Shown here in pieces: positions 43,600-51,919 of a stretch of DNA of 64,000 nucleotides. Position 1 is the first letter of the stretch. Every line of letters starts with the position of its first letter. A model generated the notes under the pieces. The model made no database searches, was not told the origin of the DNA, and was given only the letters and a program-made list of their open reading frames with translations. This DNA is from Candidatus Hydrothermarchaeum profundi. GTDB lineage: Archaea; Hydrothermarchaeota; Hydrothermarchaeia; Hydrothermarchaeales; Hydrothermarchaeaceae. Where the stretch lies: assembly GCA_002011125.2 (NCBI GenBank), contig MTMF02000009.1, positions 547,095 to 611,094 of the forward strand, given 5' to 3'. A program made the position numbers and the translations under genes.

Positions 43600-44415
43600 A
43601 TGGAGACGGCTTTAATTGGATGTGGAGCCATAGGAAATGTACTGGCAAGAGGTATTGCTGAGAAAATCGTTGACGCTACCTTGGAGGTAGTATACGATAA
43701 TAATCATGAGAAAGCCTTAAGCCTACTGGAGTTCTTTCAGATTAAGCCGAAGGTTGCGAAGGACATAAATGAGATCTTAGAATCAGAAGTAGATTTAGTA
43801 ATAGAAGCAGCTTCCATAGAAGCCGTAAAGCAATACGGTCCAAGAATATTGAGGTCAGGTAAAAATCTTATGGCCATGAGCGTAGGAGCATTTGCTGATG
43901 TGTCTTTCGCAAGCGAGATGGAGAAACTAGCAAGAGAAAACAAAGTCAAAATATATCTACCCTCCGGAGCCATAGGGGGGCTAGATGCTCTAAAGTCCGC
44001 AGCAGCTGGCAAGATATATAAAGTTACTTTGAGAACCACAAAGCCTCCTAAGGCGTTAGAGAACGCTCCTTATCTTAAAGAGAAGAATATTAGTCTGAAA
44101 GATCTAAAAGAGAAGAAGTTGGTATTCCAGGGTAATGCCCTTCAAGCGATCAGAGGTTTTCCGGCAAATGTCAATACAGCAGTAGCAGTAAGTCTTGCAG
44201 GAATAGGAGCTGAAAAAACAACTGTGGAGATAGTGGCAGATCCGCAGTCTACGAGAAATATCCATGAGATATCAGCAGAGGGAGAATTTGGAAAATTATA
44301 TTTTAAAGTAGAAAACCTACCTTCGCCAGAGAATCCACGGACCAGCTTACTCGCAGCATTCTCCGCTATAGCAACATTAAAATCTATTACAAAGCCGATG
44401 GTGATAGGGACATAA
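43600..44415 (+). CDS. nadX: L-aspartate dehydrogenase
   Basis: A 271-aa NAD(P)-dependent enzyme that makes iminoaspartate: Rossmann start METALIGCGAIGNVLARGIA, VIEAASIEAVKQYGP, YLPSGAIGGLDALKSAAAG and GFPANVNTAVAVSLAGIGAE with the catalytic His region IVADPQSTRNIHEI. It takes the place of the oxygen-using NadB, as in other anaerobic thermophiles. The next gene is nadA. Confidence 0.93.
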   Translation: METALIGCGAIGNVLARGIAEKIVDATLEVVYDNNHEKALSLLEFFQIKPKVAKDINEILESEVDLVIEAASIEAVKQYGPRILRSGKNLMAMSVGAFADVSFASEMEKLARENKVKIYLPSGAIGGLDALKSAAAGKIYKVTLRTTKPPKALENAPYLKEKNISLKDLKEKKLVFQGNALQAIRGFPANVNTAVAVSLAGIGAEKTTVEIVADPQSTRNIHEISAEGEFGKLYFKVENLPSPENPRTSLLAAFSAIATLKSITKPMVIGT

Positions 44416-44461
44416 ACTTCATAAATTTTTTCATACGCTCAGGATTCCTTACGGTGATGTT

Positions 44462-45364
44462 ATGGGTGAATTGAGAGAAATCGAAGAGCTTAAAAAAGAC
44501 TGCATAGTTCTAGCTCATAATTACCAGATACCACGTATCCAAGATGTAGCCGATTTTGTAGGAGACTCGCTTGGCTTGTGTCAGAGGGCAACCAAGGTAG
44601 ATAAGCCTTATATCTTATTTTGCGGTGTTGACTTTATGGCCGAGTCAGCAGCGATGTTAAATCCTGATAAGACAGTGCTGATGCCTGAATTCATGGCTAA
44701 GTGTCCGATGGCTGCCCAGCTTCCGGCTGAAAAAGTACGAGAGGCTAGGAGAAAATATCCCGACGCCGCAGTTGTTTTATATATTAATACAAGGCTTGAA
44801 GCTAGAGCTGAGGCAGATATAGTTTGCACCTCAGCTAACGCAGTGAAGATAATAAAATCACTGCCTGAGAAAGAGATAATCTTTGGGCCTGACTGGGCTT
44901 TGGCTTGGCATGTGCAAAGGAATGTGCCTGAGAAAAAAATAATTACAATACCTGCCCAGGGAGCATGCCGCACGCATCTTTTATTCAAGCCGGAGCACAT
45001 TCTAGAGGCTAGGGAGAAGTATCCTAATGCCGAGGTTTTAGTTCACCCAGAGTGCAAACCAGAAGTGCAACTATTAGCTGATAAAATATGCAGTACTGAA
45101 CAAATGATACGATGGGCGAAAGAATCAAACAGTAGAGAGTTTATAATAGCAACTGAGATCGGCTTATTACATCGGTTGAAAAAAGAGAATCCGGGAAAAA
45201 CATTTATTCCTGCATATAAAAGAGCAGTCTGCATTAGTATGAAGAAAAACACTTGGGAAAAATTTATGGAAGAGCTGAGAGGAAGAAAGAATGTAGTAAA
45301 GATAGACCCAGTTATAGCAGAAAAGGCACGGAAATCTTTGGATAGGATGCTTAAAGCGGTATAA
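44462..45364 (+). CDS. nadA: Quinolinate synthase
   Basis: A 300-aa [4Fe-4S] enzyme condensing iminoaspartate with dihydroxyacetone phosphate. Visible: VLAHNYQIPRIQDVADFVGD, ILFCGVDFMAESAAMLNPDK, IVCTSANAVKI, FGPDWALAWHV, VHPECKPEVQLLAD and AVCISMKKNTWEKF; the cysteines in the first, third and last segments are the likely cluster ligands. With NadX and NadC this completes the de novo route to nicotinate mononucleotide within 6 kb. Confidence 0.95.
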   Translation: MGELREIEELKKDCIVLAHNYQIPRIQDVADFVGDSLGLCQRATKVDKPYILFCGVDFMAESAAMLNPDKTVLMPEFMAKCPMAAQLPAEKVREARRKYPDAAVVLYINTRLEARAEADIVCTSANAVKIIKSLPEKEIIFGPDWALAWHVQRNVPEKKIITIPAQGACRTHLLFKPEHILEAREKYPNAEVLVHPECKPEVQLLADKICSTEQMIRWAKESNSREFIIATEIGLLHRLKKENPGKTFIPAYKRAVCISMKKNTWEKFMEELRGRKNVVKIDPVIAEKARKSLDRMLKAV

Positions 45365-45394
45365 TTAAATAGAGAGGATAAAAAAAAAGTAAAT

Positions 45395-45727
45395 ATGCCT
45401 ATTGAGAATGTCGTAATTTTTATGGGGGGGATTCTTCTAACTTACCTTTGGATTAAAAGTATGAGAAACATTCTATCTGCTAAAGGAGAGGGGGCAAGAA
45501 GGAGGTCTTATCTGGAGGATAATTTGGTAAGAGAGTTGAAGGATGCTATAGGCAGGAAGGGAGAGGATTTGGATAAGTCAGATATTGCGGGAATACTTGT
45601 AGAAGTATATGATGACCTGTACTCCAGAATATCAGAAGAGGAAGAGAAAAGGAAAAAAGAGATATCCGCTATTAGAGCTGAAATAGAAGACTTGAAATCT
45701 AAACTTAGGTCCCTCAAAGAGAGATAA
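45395..45727 (+). CDS. Membrane-anchored charged helical protein
   Basis: A 110-aa protein with one N-terminal membrane segment (VVIFMGGILLTYLWI) followed by a long charged helix ending in a coiled coil (RISEEEEKRKKEISAIRAEI). Function unknown. It ends one base before the PfkB gene start, so cotranscription is likely. Confidence 0.6.
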   Translation: MPIENVVIFMGGILLTYLWIKSMRNILSAKGEGARRRSYLEDNLVRELKDAIGRKGEDLDKSDIAGILVEVYDDLYSRISEEEEKRKKEISAIRAEIEDLKSKLRSLKER

Positions 45728-45728
45728 T

Positions 45729-46628
45729 ATGGAAGTAATAGGGATAGGAGCCCTAAACGTAGACAAGCTGTTTTTTGTCGAAAGAATAGCTGGAGCCGGA
45801 GATGAAGTACCAGTAAATCGCTGGGTTAGAGCACCTGGCGGTTCTGCAGCAAACACTATAATAGGGCTAGCAAGGTTAGGGGTTAAAACCGGTTTTATCG
45901 GGAATGTCGGTTATGATGATGATGGGACTTACCTTCTAAACGACATGGAAAAGGAAAATGTAGATACCGGTGGAATAAAGAGAATTAAAGGTTCAACAGG
46001 GATAATTTTAGGATTTGTAGATAAAAAAGGTGAGAGAGCTCTATACGCATATCCTGGAGTAAATAATACCGTGGAAATAAGCCCTGATATTTTAGAATAT
46101 GCAAAAAAAGCTAAAATGTTGCATCTATCCTCTTTTGTTGGAGAAAGAGCTTATGAGGCTCAGAGAAGGCTTTTAAAAGAGTTATCAGATATTGAAATAA
46201 GTTTTGCTCCCGGTGCCTTATATGTTAGAAAAAAAATTAAGGCATTGGAGCTGATGATACGTAAGAGTTCTGTGATTTTCCTTAATAAAAGCGAGGTTGA
46301 AATATTAACCGGTAAAGAATATAAGAAAGGTGTATACGAGCTGCTTAAAAAAGGCGCAGGCATAGTAGCTGTGACTTTAGGGGAAGCAGGTTGTTATATT
46401 GCTGATAACCGGGAGAACCATAGGATTAATGCCTATAAAACACAGGTAGTAGATACAACAGGAGCTGGAGATGCTTTCGCAGCCGGGTTTTTATATGGTT
46501 ATCTCAGGGGCAAGACTCTTATTGAGTGCGGTAAACTAGGAAATTGGGTTGCCTCGAGATGCATCTCACGAGTTGGCGCTAGAAGCGGTCTACCCTATGC
46601 CAGCGATCTAGATTCTGCGAACCTCTAA
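45729..46628 (+). CDS. PfkB/ribokinase family carbohydrate or nucleoside kinase
   Basis: A 299-aa PfkB kinase with signature 1 (RAPGGSAANTIIGLARLG), GFIGNVGYDDDGTYLLNDME and signature 2 containing the catalytic Asp (VVDTTGAGDAFAAGFLYGYL). The substrate could be a sugar, nucleoside or sugar phosphate; I cannot decide from sequence. Confidence 0.88.
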   Translation: MEVIGIGALNVDKLFFVERIAGAGDEVPVNRWVRAPGGSAANTIIGLARLGVKTGFIGNVGYDDDGTYLLNDMEKENVDTGGIKRIKGSTGIILGFVDKKGERALYAYPGVNNTVEISPDILEYAKKAKMLHLSSFVGERAYEAQRRLLKELSDIEISFAPGALYVRKKIKALELMIRKSSVIFLNKSEVEILTGKEYKKGVYELLKKGAGIVAVTLGEAGCYIADNRENHRINAYKTQVVDTTGAGDAFAAGFLYGYLRGKTLIECGKLGNWVASRCISRVGARSGLPYASDLDSANL

Positions 46629-46636
46629 AAAATAAT

Positions 46637-47041
46637 TCATTTCTTATTGGGTATGTTAGATTCATAATTTTTTAAAAACATTTCAAAGCTTTTTATAAAA
46701 GTATTTATTTTCTGTAGTTCATATCTCAACGTTTCTGTCTCATTTTCCCATAATAACTGTAGGTACTCAATCTTGTCTTCAATCTGCTTCAATTCATTAT
46801 GTAGTTCCTGTTGGCCTTCCCACATCGCTGATTCCACTTCTTCCCTTATTAGAGTTTTTCTATCTTTTACCCCTTGCAGGTCTATAGCCTCTTTGACTCT
46901 ACCTAACATAGAGATTGCCATTTCATTGGGCATTCCAGCCTTTTCCAGTACATCTACTATATCGTCGTCGGCCATACCCTGTAATTTCATGCCTCTTACA
47001 AAATCCCTTGCAAGGAAATCTTGACTTGATTTTTTAAACAT
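46637..47041 (-). CDS. Helical hypothetical protein
   Basis: A 134-aa soluble all-helical protein: an N-terminal region (FVRGMKLQGMADDDIVDVLE, KAGMPNEMAISMLGRV) resembling small UBA-like helices, then a long coiled coil (LHNELKQIEDKIEYLQLLW). Lies six bases after the exported toroid gene and shares its strand. Function unknown. Confidence 0.6.
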   Translation of the reverse strand: MFKKSSQDFLARDFVRGMKLQGMADDDIVDVLEKAGMPNEMAISMLGRVKEAIDLQGVKDRKTLIREEVESAMWEGQQELHNELKQIEDKIEYLQLLWENETETLRYELQKINTFIKSFEMFLKNYESNIPNKK

Positions 47042-47047
47042 TCCTTG

Positions 47048-48592
47048 TCACTCCAGTATATCGAATCCTACGAATAAGTTGAGTATTAGGAAAGCAGAGG
47101 CTATCACAGTTGAGTATAATATTAAGTTTACTATTCCTGAGGGTATCATTCCTCCAACCAATAGTTTTTCTTCATGGAATATTCGAAACTTCCCGAATTG
47201 AGAGTGGTTTAGATCCATAACTAATTTTAGCTGATACTCACCGATTTTATCGGGAGTAATTGCCTTGAAAACCTCAAATTCATATTTGCTTTTTCCGGCT
47301 ATATAGATACTTGAACTGTTAATTTCGATATCTTTCCAGTTTTTATCACATAGTAGTGAGATATTATTAATCTGAACAGGCGTTATCCCTTCATTTTCCA
47401 CCGATAAAAGGAATTTTTGTGAGACATTTCTTTTAAGCTTTTTAGGATAAAGTTCAAATTTAATAGGGGTCTGCTGTAGTTTGATTAGTCCTTCTGCACT
47501 AGTAGAGTAGTTTTTTCCAGATTCTACGGCATATCTTGCATAGGCTTTTAGAGTGTATGTACCCTCTCTTTCCCCAATAAGAAAATCTGTTAAAATCTTT
47601 TTTCCTTTTCCTCTGCCGAGGTGACCCATATCAACCGATTTTTCAATCTCAAAAGCCGGAATCTCAACTACTACCTCTAGATCCTCTATATCCAGAAAAC
47701 CCTGGTTTTCTAATTTTACGATAATGTTAACTAAACTTCCAGCAATATATCTTTCTTTTAATGTAAATACCTCTAAAGATATCCTTGGTCTAATAGCAAT
47801 CAAATGAAACTCCCTACTTAGAGCCGTTAATGCCAAAGCCGTAGCTAGGGGCTCTCCCTCTGAACTTGAACTCCAACTTCCATCACTATTCTGTCTTTTT
47901 AGGAGTTTCATCTGCGAATCTTGATAAGAAGCTTTCAAACTCTCCGTCTGCAACAAGCTGTATAAGAGCTTATAGACTAGTACCATGTTGTTTATGGTGT
48001 AAAAGTCATCATGCTTGCTTTCTTCTAACCATTTTTTACCTTTTAACGCAGCTAAAAGATATCTGTCTTCTCTGGTATAATTATACAAACGCAATAATGC
48101 GTAAACGCAATTTGAAGTTATCAGCGAACTATTACTCCATTCGCCACTATCTTCTTGAAGCCTGATTAGAAAGTCCCCACCAAGCTTTGCAGAAGTAAGG
48201 TTCGAGTCTAACTGGGATATAAGGGACACACTAGTATACCACGGAGTGCTCTTATGGCTATCTGTTTTACCCCATCCACCGTCATTGTTTTGCCGTTGGT
48301 TCAACACTCTTCCTTGCTTATGTATTACTTCTGAAGATTTTGCTAGAGCAGCTGTATCGTAGGGTTCCACACCGCTGATCCAATAGAGGCTTTTATTGAT
48401 TTTGACACCATTTTCTTCTAGTGCTTGGATAACTATCGAGGTAGAGTATATTCTTGAATCTATTCCATCTGACAATTTACCCCAGCTTCCATCAGGGTTT
48501 TGATGATTTATTAGCCATGTTACGGCATCATTACTTCTATCAGCGAAAACAACAGAGGGAAGGAAAAGAGCCATTATTAAAATAGCCTTCAT
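47048..48592 (-). CDS. Exported terpenoid-cyclase-like (alpha/alpha toroid) protein
   Basis: A 514-aa protein with signal peptide (MKAILIMALFLPSVVFA) and a C-terminal membrane segment (IVNLILYSTVIASAFLILN). Residues about 20-255 hold prenyltransferase/squalene-cyclase-type repeats with QxxDGSWG motifs (NPDGSWGKL, NNDGGWGKT, NSDGSWSS). Residues about 265-470 are two beta-sandwich CARDB-like domains. The catalytic DxDD acid of cyclases is not seen, so an extracellular structural or binding role is more likely than terpene chemistry. Confidence 0.75.
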   Translation of the reverse strand: MKAILIMALFLPSVVFADRSNDAVTWLINHQNPDGSWGKLSDGIDSRIYSTSIVIQALEENGVKINKSLYWISGVEPYDTAALAKSSEVIHKQGRVLNQRQNNDGGWGKTDSHKSTPWYTSVSLISQLDSNLTSAKLGGDFLIRLQEDSGEWSNSSLITSNCVYALLRLYNYTREDRYLLAALKGKKWLEESKHDDFYTINNMVLVYKLLYSLLQTESLKASYQDSQMKLLKRQNSDGSWSSSSEGEPLATALALTALSREFHLIAIRPRISLEVFTLKERYIAGSLVNIIVKLENQGFLDIEDLEVVVEIPAFEIEKSVDMGHLGRGKGKKILTDFLIGEREGTYTLKAYARYAVESGKNYSTSAEGLIKLQQTPIKFELYPKKLKRNVSQKFLLSVENEGITPVQINNISLLCDKNWKDIEINSSSIYIAGKSKYEFEVFKAITPDKIGEYQLKLVMDLNHSQFGKFRIFHEEKLLVGGMIPSGIVNLILYSTVIASAFLILNLFVGFDILE

Positions 48593-48686
48593 ATTCCAAA
48601 AAAGTTAAATTATATTTTTTTATTACCTTTGAAAATCGGAATAATTACCAAAAATATTATAAGTTGTTATAGGATTGGTTATGGCT

Positions 48687-49589
48687 ATGGAGAATGATGT
48701 GAAAGCTGAAGTAACTCCCAAGGCTAGGGATGAAGCCGGGTTCATAATGACCCGGAAGGGAGATGTTATATCTTTTGAAAGAGAAACTCAGAAGCAAACT
48801 AGAACTGTAATTTATGAGCCGGCAAAATGTACTGGGTGCGGGCTATGCTATGAGGCATGTCCTATGAATGCTATCGAGCTTGGACCTGTAGGAGCAGTTA
48901 CGACTCATCAGCTGGAAGGAACCCAGATAACGATAGATCCTCATAAATGTGTTCTATGTGGCATATGCAGTGAAGTATGCATGTTTGGGACAATTGATAT
49001 GCGAATAAACGGCGAGTCAATAAAAAATTCTAGTGATTATCTCAAATATGCTCGTGTATTTGAATTTTATCAGGATAAGTGTAAGATGAAAGATGAAGAA
49101 AAGGGCGTAATGTGTAAAGACTGTGAAGAAGTATGCCCTCGCGAAGCTATTGAAGCAAAGCTGATTGAAAAAAATGGTAAAACTATTAATTCAATAGATC
49201 ATTTCAGCGATAAATGCATATATTGTTCTACTTGTGCAAGAGCATGTCCGCAGGATGCCATAATAGTTAAAAAAGCTTTTGAAGGAAAGACGGAAGTAGA
49301 TCTTGATAAATGCCAGGGATGCGGAGTATGTTACGAGGTATGTCCTTCAAAGGCTATTTCGATGCCTAAACCTAGTGTTCCTGGAGAGAAGGTGGATAAA
49401 ATCGTAATCGATAATGAGGTATGTATTTTTTGCAGCGCCTGCGAAAAAGCATGTCCGGTTGATGCTATCACAGTAAATAGGACCGAGGTTCATTATGTGA
49501 AAAGAAAAGAAAAATCATGGATTAAGAGATGGGAGGAAGCCTTCAATAAACTCAAAAAAGTAAAGGAAGAGGGAATTTCAGATGTTTAA
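48687..49589 (+). CDS. fwdF: Formylmethanofuran dehydrogenase polyferredoxin subunit F
   Basis: A polyferredoxin with six cluster motifs: CTGCGLCYEACP, CVLCGICSEVC, an irregular third (CKMKDEEKGVMCKDCEEVCP), CIYCSTCARACP, CQGCGVCYEVCP and CIFCSACEKACP. It conducts electrons to the FwdB active site. It is shorter than the eight-cluster FwdF of some methanogens. ATG 48687 lies 24-32 bases after TATTATAAG and is likely the leaderless start; ATG 48681 and TTG 48675 are alternatives. First gene of fwdFGDBAC. Confidence 0.9.
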   Translation: MENDVKAEVTPKARDEAGFIMTRKGDVISFERETQKQTRTVIYEPAKCTGCGLCYEACPMNAIELGPVGAVTTHQLEGTQITIDPHKCVLCGICSEVCMFGTIDMRINGESIKNSSDYLKYARVFEFYQDKCKMKDEEKGVMCKDCEEVCPREAIEAKLIEKNGKTINSIDHFSDKCIYCSTCARACPQDAIIVKKAFEGKTEVDLDKCQGCGVCYEVCPSKAISMPKPSVPGEKVDKIVIDNEVCIFCSACEKACPVDAITVNRTEVHYVKRKEKSWIKRWEEAFNKLKKVKEEGISDV

Positions 49590-50238
49590 ATTAGAGATCG
49601 ATAAGGACAATTGTACTGGATGCGGGAATTGTATAATAGTTTGTCCTGTTAATTCAATGAGCAATGATGACGTTTCAGGCGGTAAAGGTTCGCCCATAGA
49701 GATCAATATGGGAGTAACACTAGGCGCGGTAGATGTATATGAAGATTTTTGCAGGGGATGCGGTAGGTGTATGGCGGCATGCGCTTACGATGCTATCAAG
49801 GTAATACCTATTGAACAAAAAGAAGACCTTAGGCTCCAAAAGGCTGAAGAATTTCTCTACGGGAAAAAGAGAGACATATATGAACTTATAAAATCCAATG
49901 GTCCGATGACAATACCCCAGATTTCTGAAAAAATCAATATGCCCAGAAGAGAGGCATATAAGTTAGTATTCGCTCTTAAAAATGATGGTAAGCTTTTTGA
50001 ATATGAAAAAATAAATGGGATGTTCACTTATTTCATTGAGCCCTTAAAGAAAAAAGAAGAGAAAAAGGAAAAGACTGAGGAAGTAATCGTAGAGGTTCCA
50101 CCAGAGGTCGTAAATAAGATTAAGAATCAGATTAACTCGATGATGGAGTTATTTAAGAAACCTAAAATTCGCCTGTTCATAGAAATGGAGAAATTGGACA
50201 AAGCAAAGGAAGCATTATTAAAAAAGGGTGAGAAATGA
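49582..50238 (+). CDS. fwdG: Formylmethanofuran dehydrogenase ferredoxin subunit G with winged-helix extension
   Basis: A 218-aa protein. Residues about 1-75 are a ferredoxin with CTGCGNCIIVCPVNSM and CRGCGRCMAACAYDAI. Residues about 90-150 are a winged helix-turn-helix (GPMTIPQISEKINMPRREAY, KLVFALKNDGKLFEYEK) and the rest is a charged helical tail. Typical FwdG subunits are about 80 aa and lack this extension. The HTH may be a docking module or a redox-sensing regulator. It overlaps fwdF by 8 bases and fwdD by 4. Confidence 0.85.
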   Translation: MFKLEIDKDNCTGCGNCIIVCPVNSMSNDDVSGGKGSPIEINMGVTLGAVDVYEDFCRGCGRCMAACAYDAIKVIPIEQKEDLRLQKAEEFLYGKKRDIYELIKSNGPMTIPQISEKINMPRREAYKLVFALKNDGKLFEYEKINGMFTYFIEPLKKKEEKKEKTEEVIVEVPPEVVNKIKNQINSMMELFKKPKIRLFIEMEKLDKAKEALLKKGEK

Positions 50239-50636
50239 GCCTGGAAGTTAAGCTTATTACTGGTAGAACTCTCCATCAAGGAGCATCAATGGAGAGACTA
50301 GGTAAAGAAAGTGAGGAATACACGAAGTCTGTAGCAGTTTGTGAAATGGACCCTGCAGATATGGAAAAACTTGGGGTTAAGGAAGGAGATATCGTGAAAG
50401 TGGCAACCGATTCAGGGGAAGTTTTTTTGTGGGCTGCTAAGTCGCGACAAGCTCCGCATGAAGGGACAATTTTTATTCCTATGGGGCCTTGGGCGAATGC
50501 GCTGGTTGATGCTGGAACTAATTCGACCGGGATGCCCGATTTTAAGGGCGTGAAAGCAAGGGTTGAGCCAGCTCCAGAAGGAAAAGTATTGAACGCAGTT
50601 GAACTGGTAAGGGAGATATATGGCTACAATTACTGA
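50235..50636 (+). CDS. fwdD: Formylmethanofuran dehydrogenase subunit D
   Basis: A 133-aa molybdopterin-dinucleotide-binding subunit: EVKLITGRTLHQGASMERLG, LGVKEGDIVKVATDSGEVFL and GTIFIPMGPWANALVDAGTN followed by STGMPDFKGVKA. It completes the pterin-binding part of the tungsten- or molybdenum-dependent FwdBD unit. It overlaps fwdB by 17 bases. Confidence 0.95.
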   Translation: MSLEVKLITGRTLHQGASMERLGKESEEYTKSVAVCEMDPADMEKLGVKEGDIVKVATDSGEVFLWAAKSRQAPHEGTIFIPMGPWANALVDAGTNSTGMPDFKGVKARVEPAPEGKVLNAVELVREIYGYNY

Positions 50637-51918
50637 TGTGATTTGCCCATTCTGTGGTACTCTTTGCGACGACATAGAGGTCGTGGTTAATGGCAGTAAG
50701 ATTGAGAGTGCAAGGCATGCATGTAAAATTGGGAATTCTAAGTTCCTTAGTATAAATGACATTCCCAGACCTATAAAGCCATTAATAAGAGAAAATGGCG
50801 CTTCGAGAGAAGCCAGCATAGATGAAGCTATCGCTAAGGCAGCTGAGATATTGAGTAACTCAAAGAGAGCTTTACTATTTGGCTGGTCAAGTACAAGTTG
50901 TGAGGCAACAGCAGTAGGTATCGAGATAGCTGAAGAAATAGGCGGGTTAATAGATGGAACTACAACAGTTTGCCATGGACCGACGGTAATGGCTGTTCAA
51001 TATGTTGGTTTACCGTCAGTTACCCTTGGCGAAATTAAAAACAGAGCTGACTTAGTGATTTACTGGGGAGCTAATCCCATGCATGCTCATCCTAGACATC
51101 TTTCTAGATATAGCATTTTTCCAAGGGGCTACTTTAGAGAGAGAGGCCAGCAAGACAGGGAGTTAATAGTAGTGGATGTAAGGAAAACCGATACAGCTAA
51201 AATAGCGAATCACTTCATCCAAGTAGAGTTTGGTAAAGATTATGAACTCTTAAGTGCTCTGCGGATGATAGTAAATGGGGGCGAACTCGAAGAAGAAGAG
51301 GTAGCTGGAGTGCCAAAAGAGAAGATCATCGAATTAGCAGATAAGATGATGAACTGCCAGTTTGGGATACTATTTTTCGGGATGGGTCTAACTATGAGCC
51401 CAGGAAAGCATAGGAACATTGACAATGCTATTTCCCTAGTCAAAAACCTGAATAGGCATACAAAATTTTCTATAATGCCAATGAGGGGGCATTGGAATGT
51501 TACTGGATTTGGGGAAGTGATGACTTGGCAAACTGGATATCCTTTCGCTGTTGACTTTTCAAGGGGCTATGCTAGATATAATCCCGGTGAAACTTCAGCT
51601 AATGATGTCCTTCAGAGAGAGGAAGTAGATGCAGTGTTAGTGGTTGCCTCTGATCCTGTGGCTCACTTTCCAAGAAAGTCTGTTGCCCACCTCGCTAGAG
51701 TCCCTATGATTACAATAGCTCCCCATCACTCTTTGACAACGGAACTTTCTGAGATATTCATACCTAGCTCTATGGTAGGGATTGAAGAAGAAGGAACCGC
51801 TTATCGTATGGACACTGTTCCATTGTTCACTAGAAAAGTGATAGATCCTCCACAAGGAGTCCTCTCTGATGTTGAGATTCTTAAAAGAATTTTAGAAAAA
51901 ATAAGGGAAATGAGATGA
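50620..51918 (+). CDS. fwdB: Formylmethanofuran dehydrogenase catalytic subunit B
   Basis: A 432-aa molybdopterin oxidoreductase-type subunit that reduces CO2 to formate or runs in reverse. The N-terminal [4Fe-4S] site is ICPFCGTLCDDIEV with C35, and the W/Mo-ligand is Cys118 in TTVCHGPTVMAVQYVG, encoded by an ordinary Cys codon and not by TGA. YWGANPMHAHPRHLSRYSIF is the expected downstream motif. Metal (W or Mo) cannot be told from sequence. Confidence 0.95.
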   Translation: MATITDVICPFCGTLCDDIEVVVNGSKIESARHACKIGNSKFLSINDIPRPIKPLIRENGASREASIDEAIAKAAEILSNSKRALLFGWSSTSCEATAVGIEIAEEIGGLIDGTTTVCHGPTVMAVQYVGLPSVTLGEIKNRADLVIYWGANPMHAHPRHLSRYSIFPRGYFRERGQQDRELIVVDVRKTDTAKIANHFIQVEFGKDYELLSALRMIVNGGELEEEEVAGVPKEKIIELADKMMNCQFGILFFGMGLTMSPGKHRNIDNAISLVKNLNRHTKFSIMPMRGHWNVTGFGEVMTWQTGYPFAVDFSRGYARYNPGETSANDVLQREEVDAVLVVASDPVAHFPRKSVAHLARVPMITIAPHHSLTTELSEIFIPSSMVGIEEEGTAYRMDTVPLFTRKVIDPPQGVLSDVEILKRILEKIREMR

Positions 51919-51919
51919 A

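Noticed and set aside
47048-48592. True squalene or terpene cyclase
   Set aside because: Toroid repeats are present, but the catalytic acid motif is absent and the protein is exported and membrane-anchored.
50620-51918. Selenocysteine in FwdB
   Set aside because: Position 118 is encoded by TGC within an uninterrupted frame, so it is cysteine.
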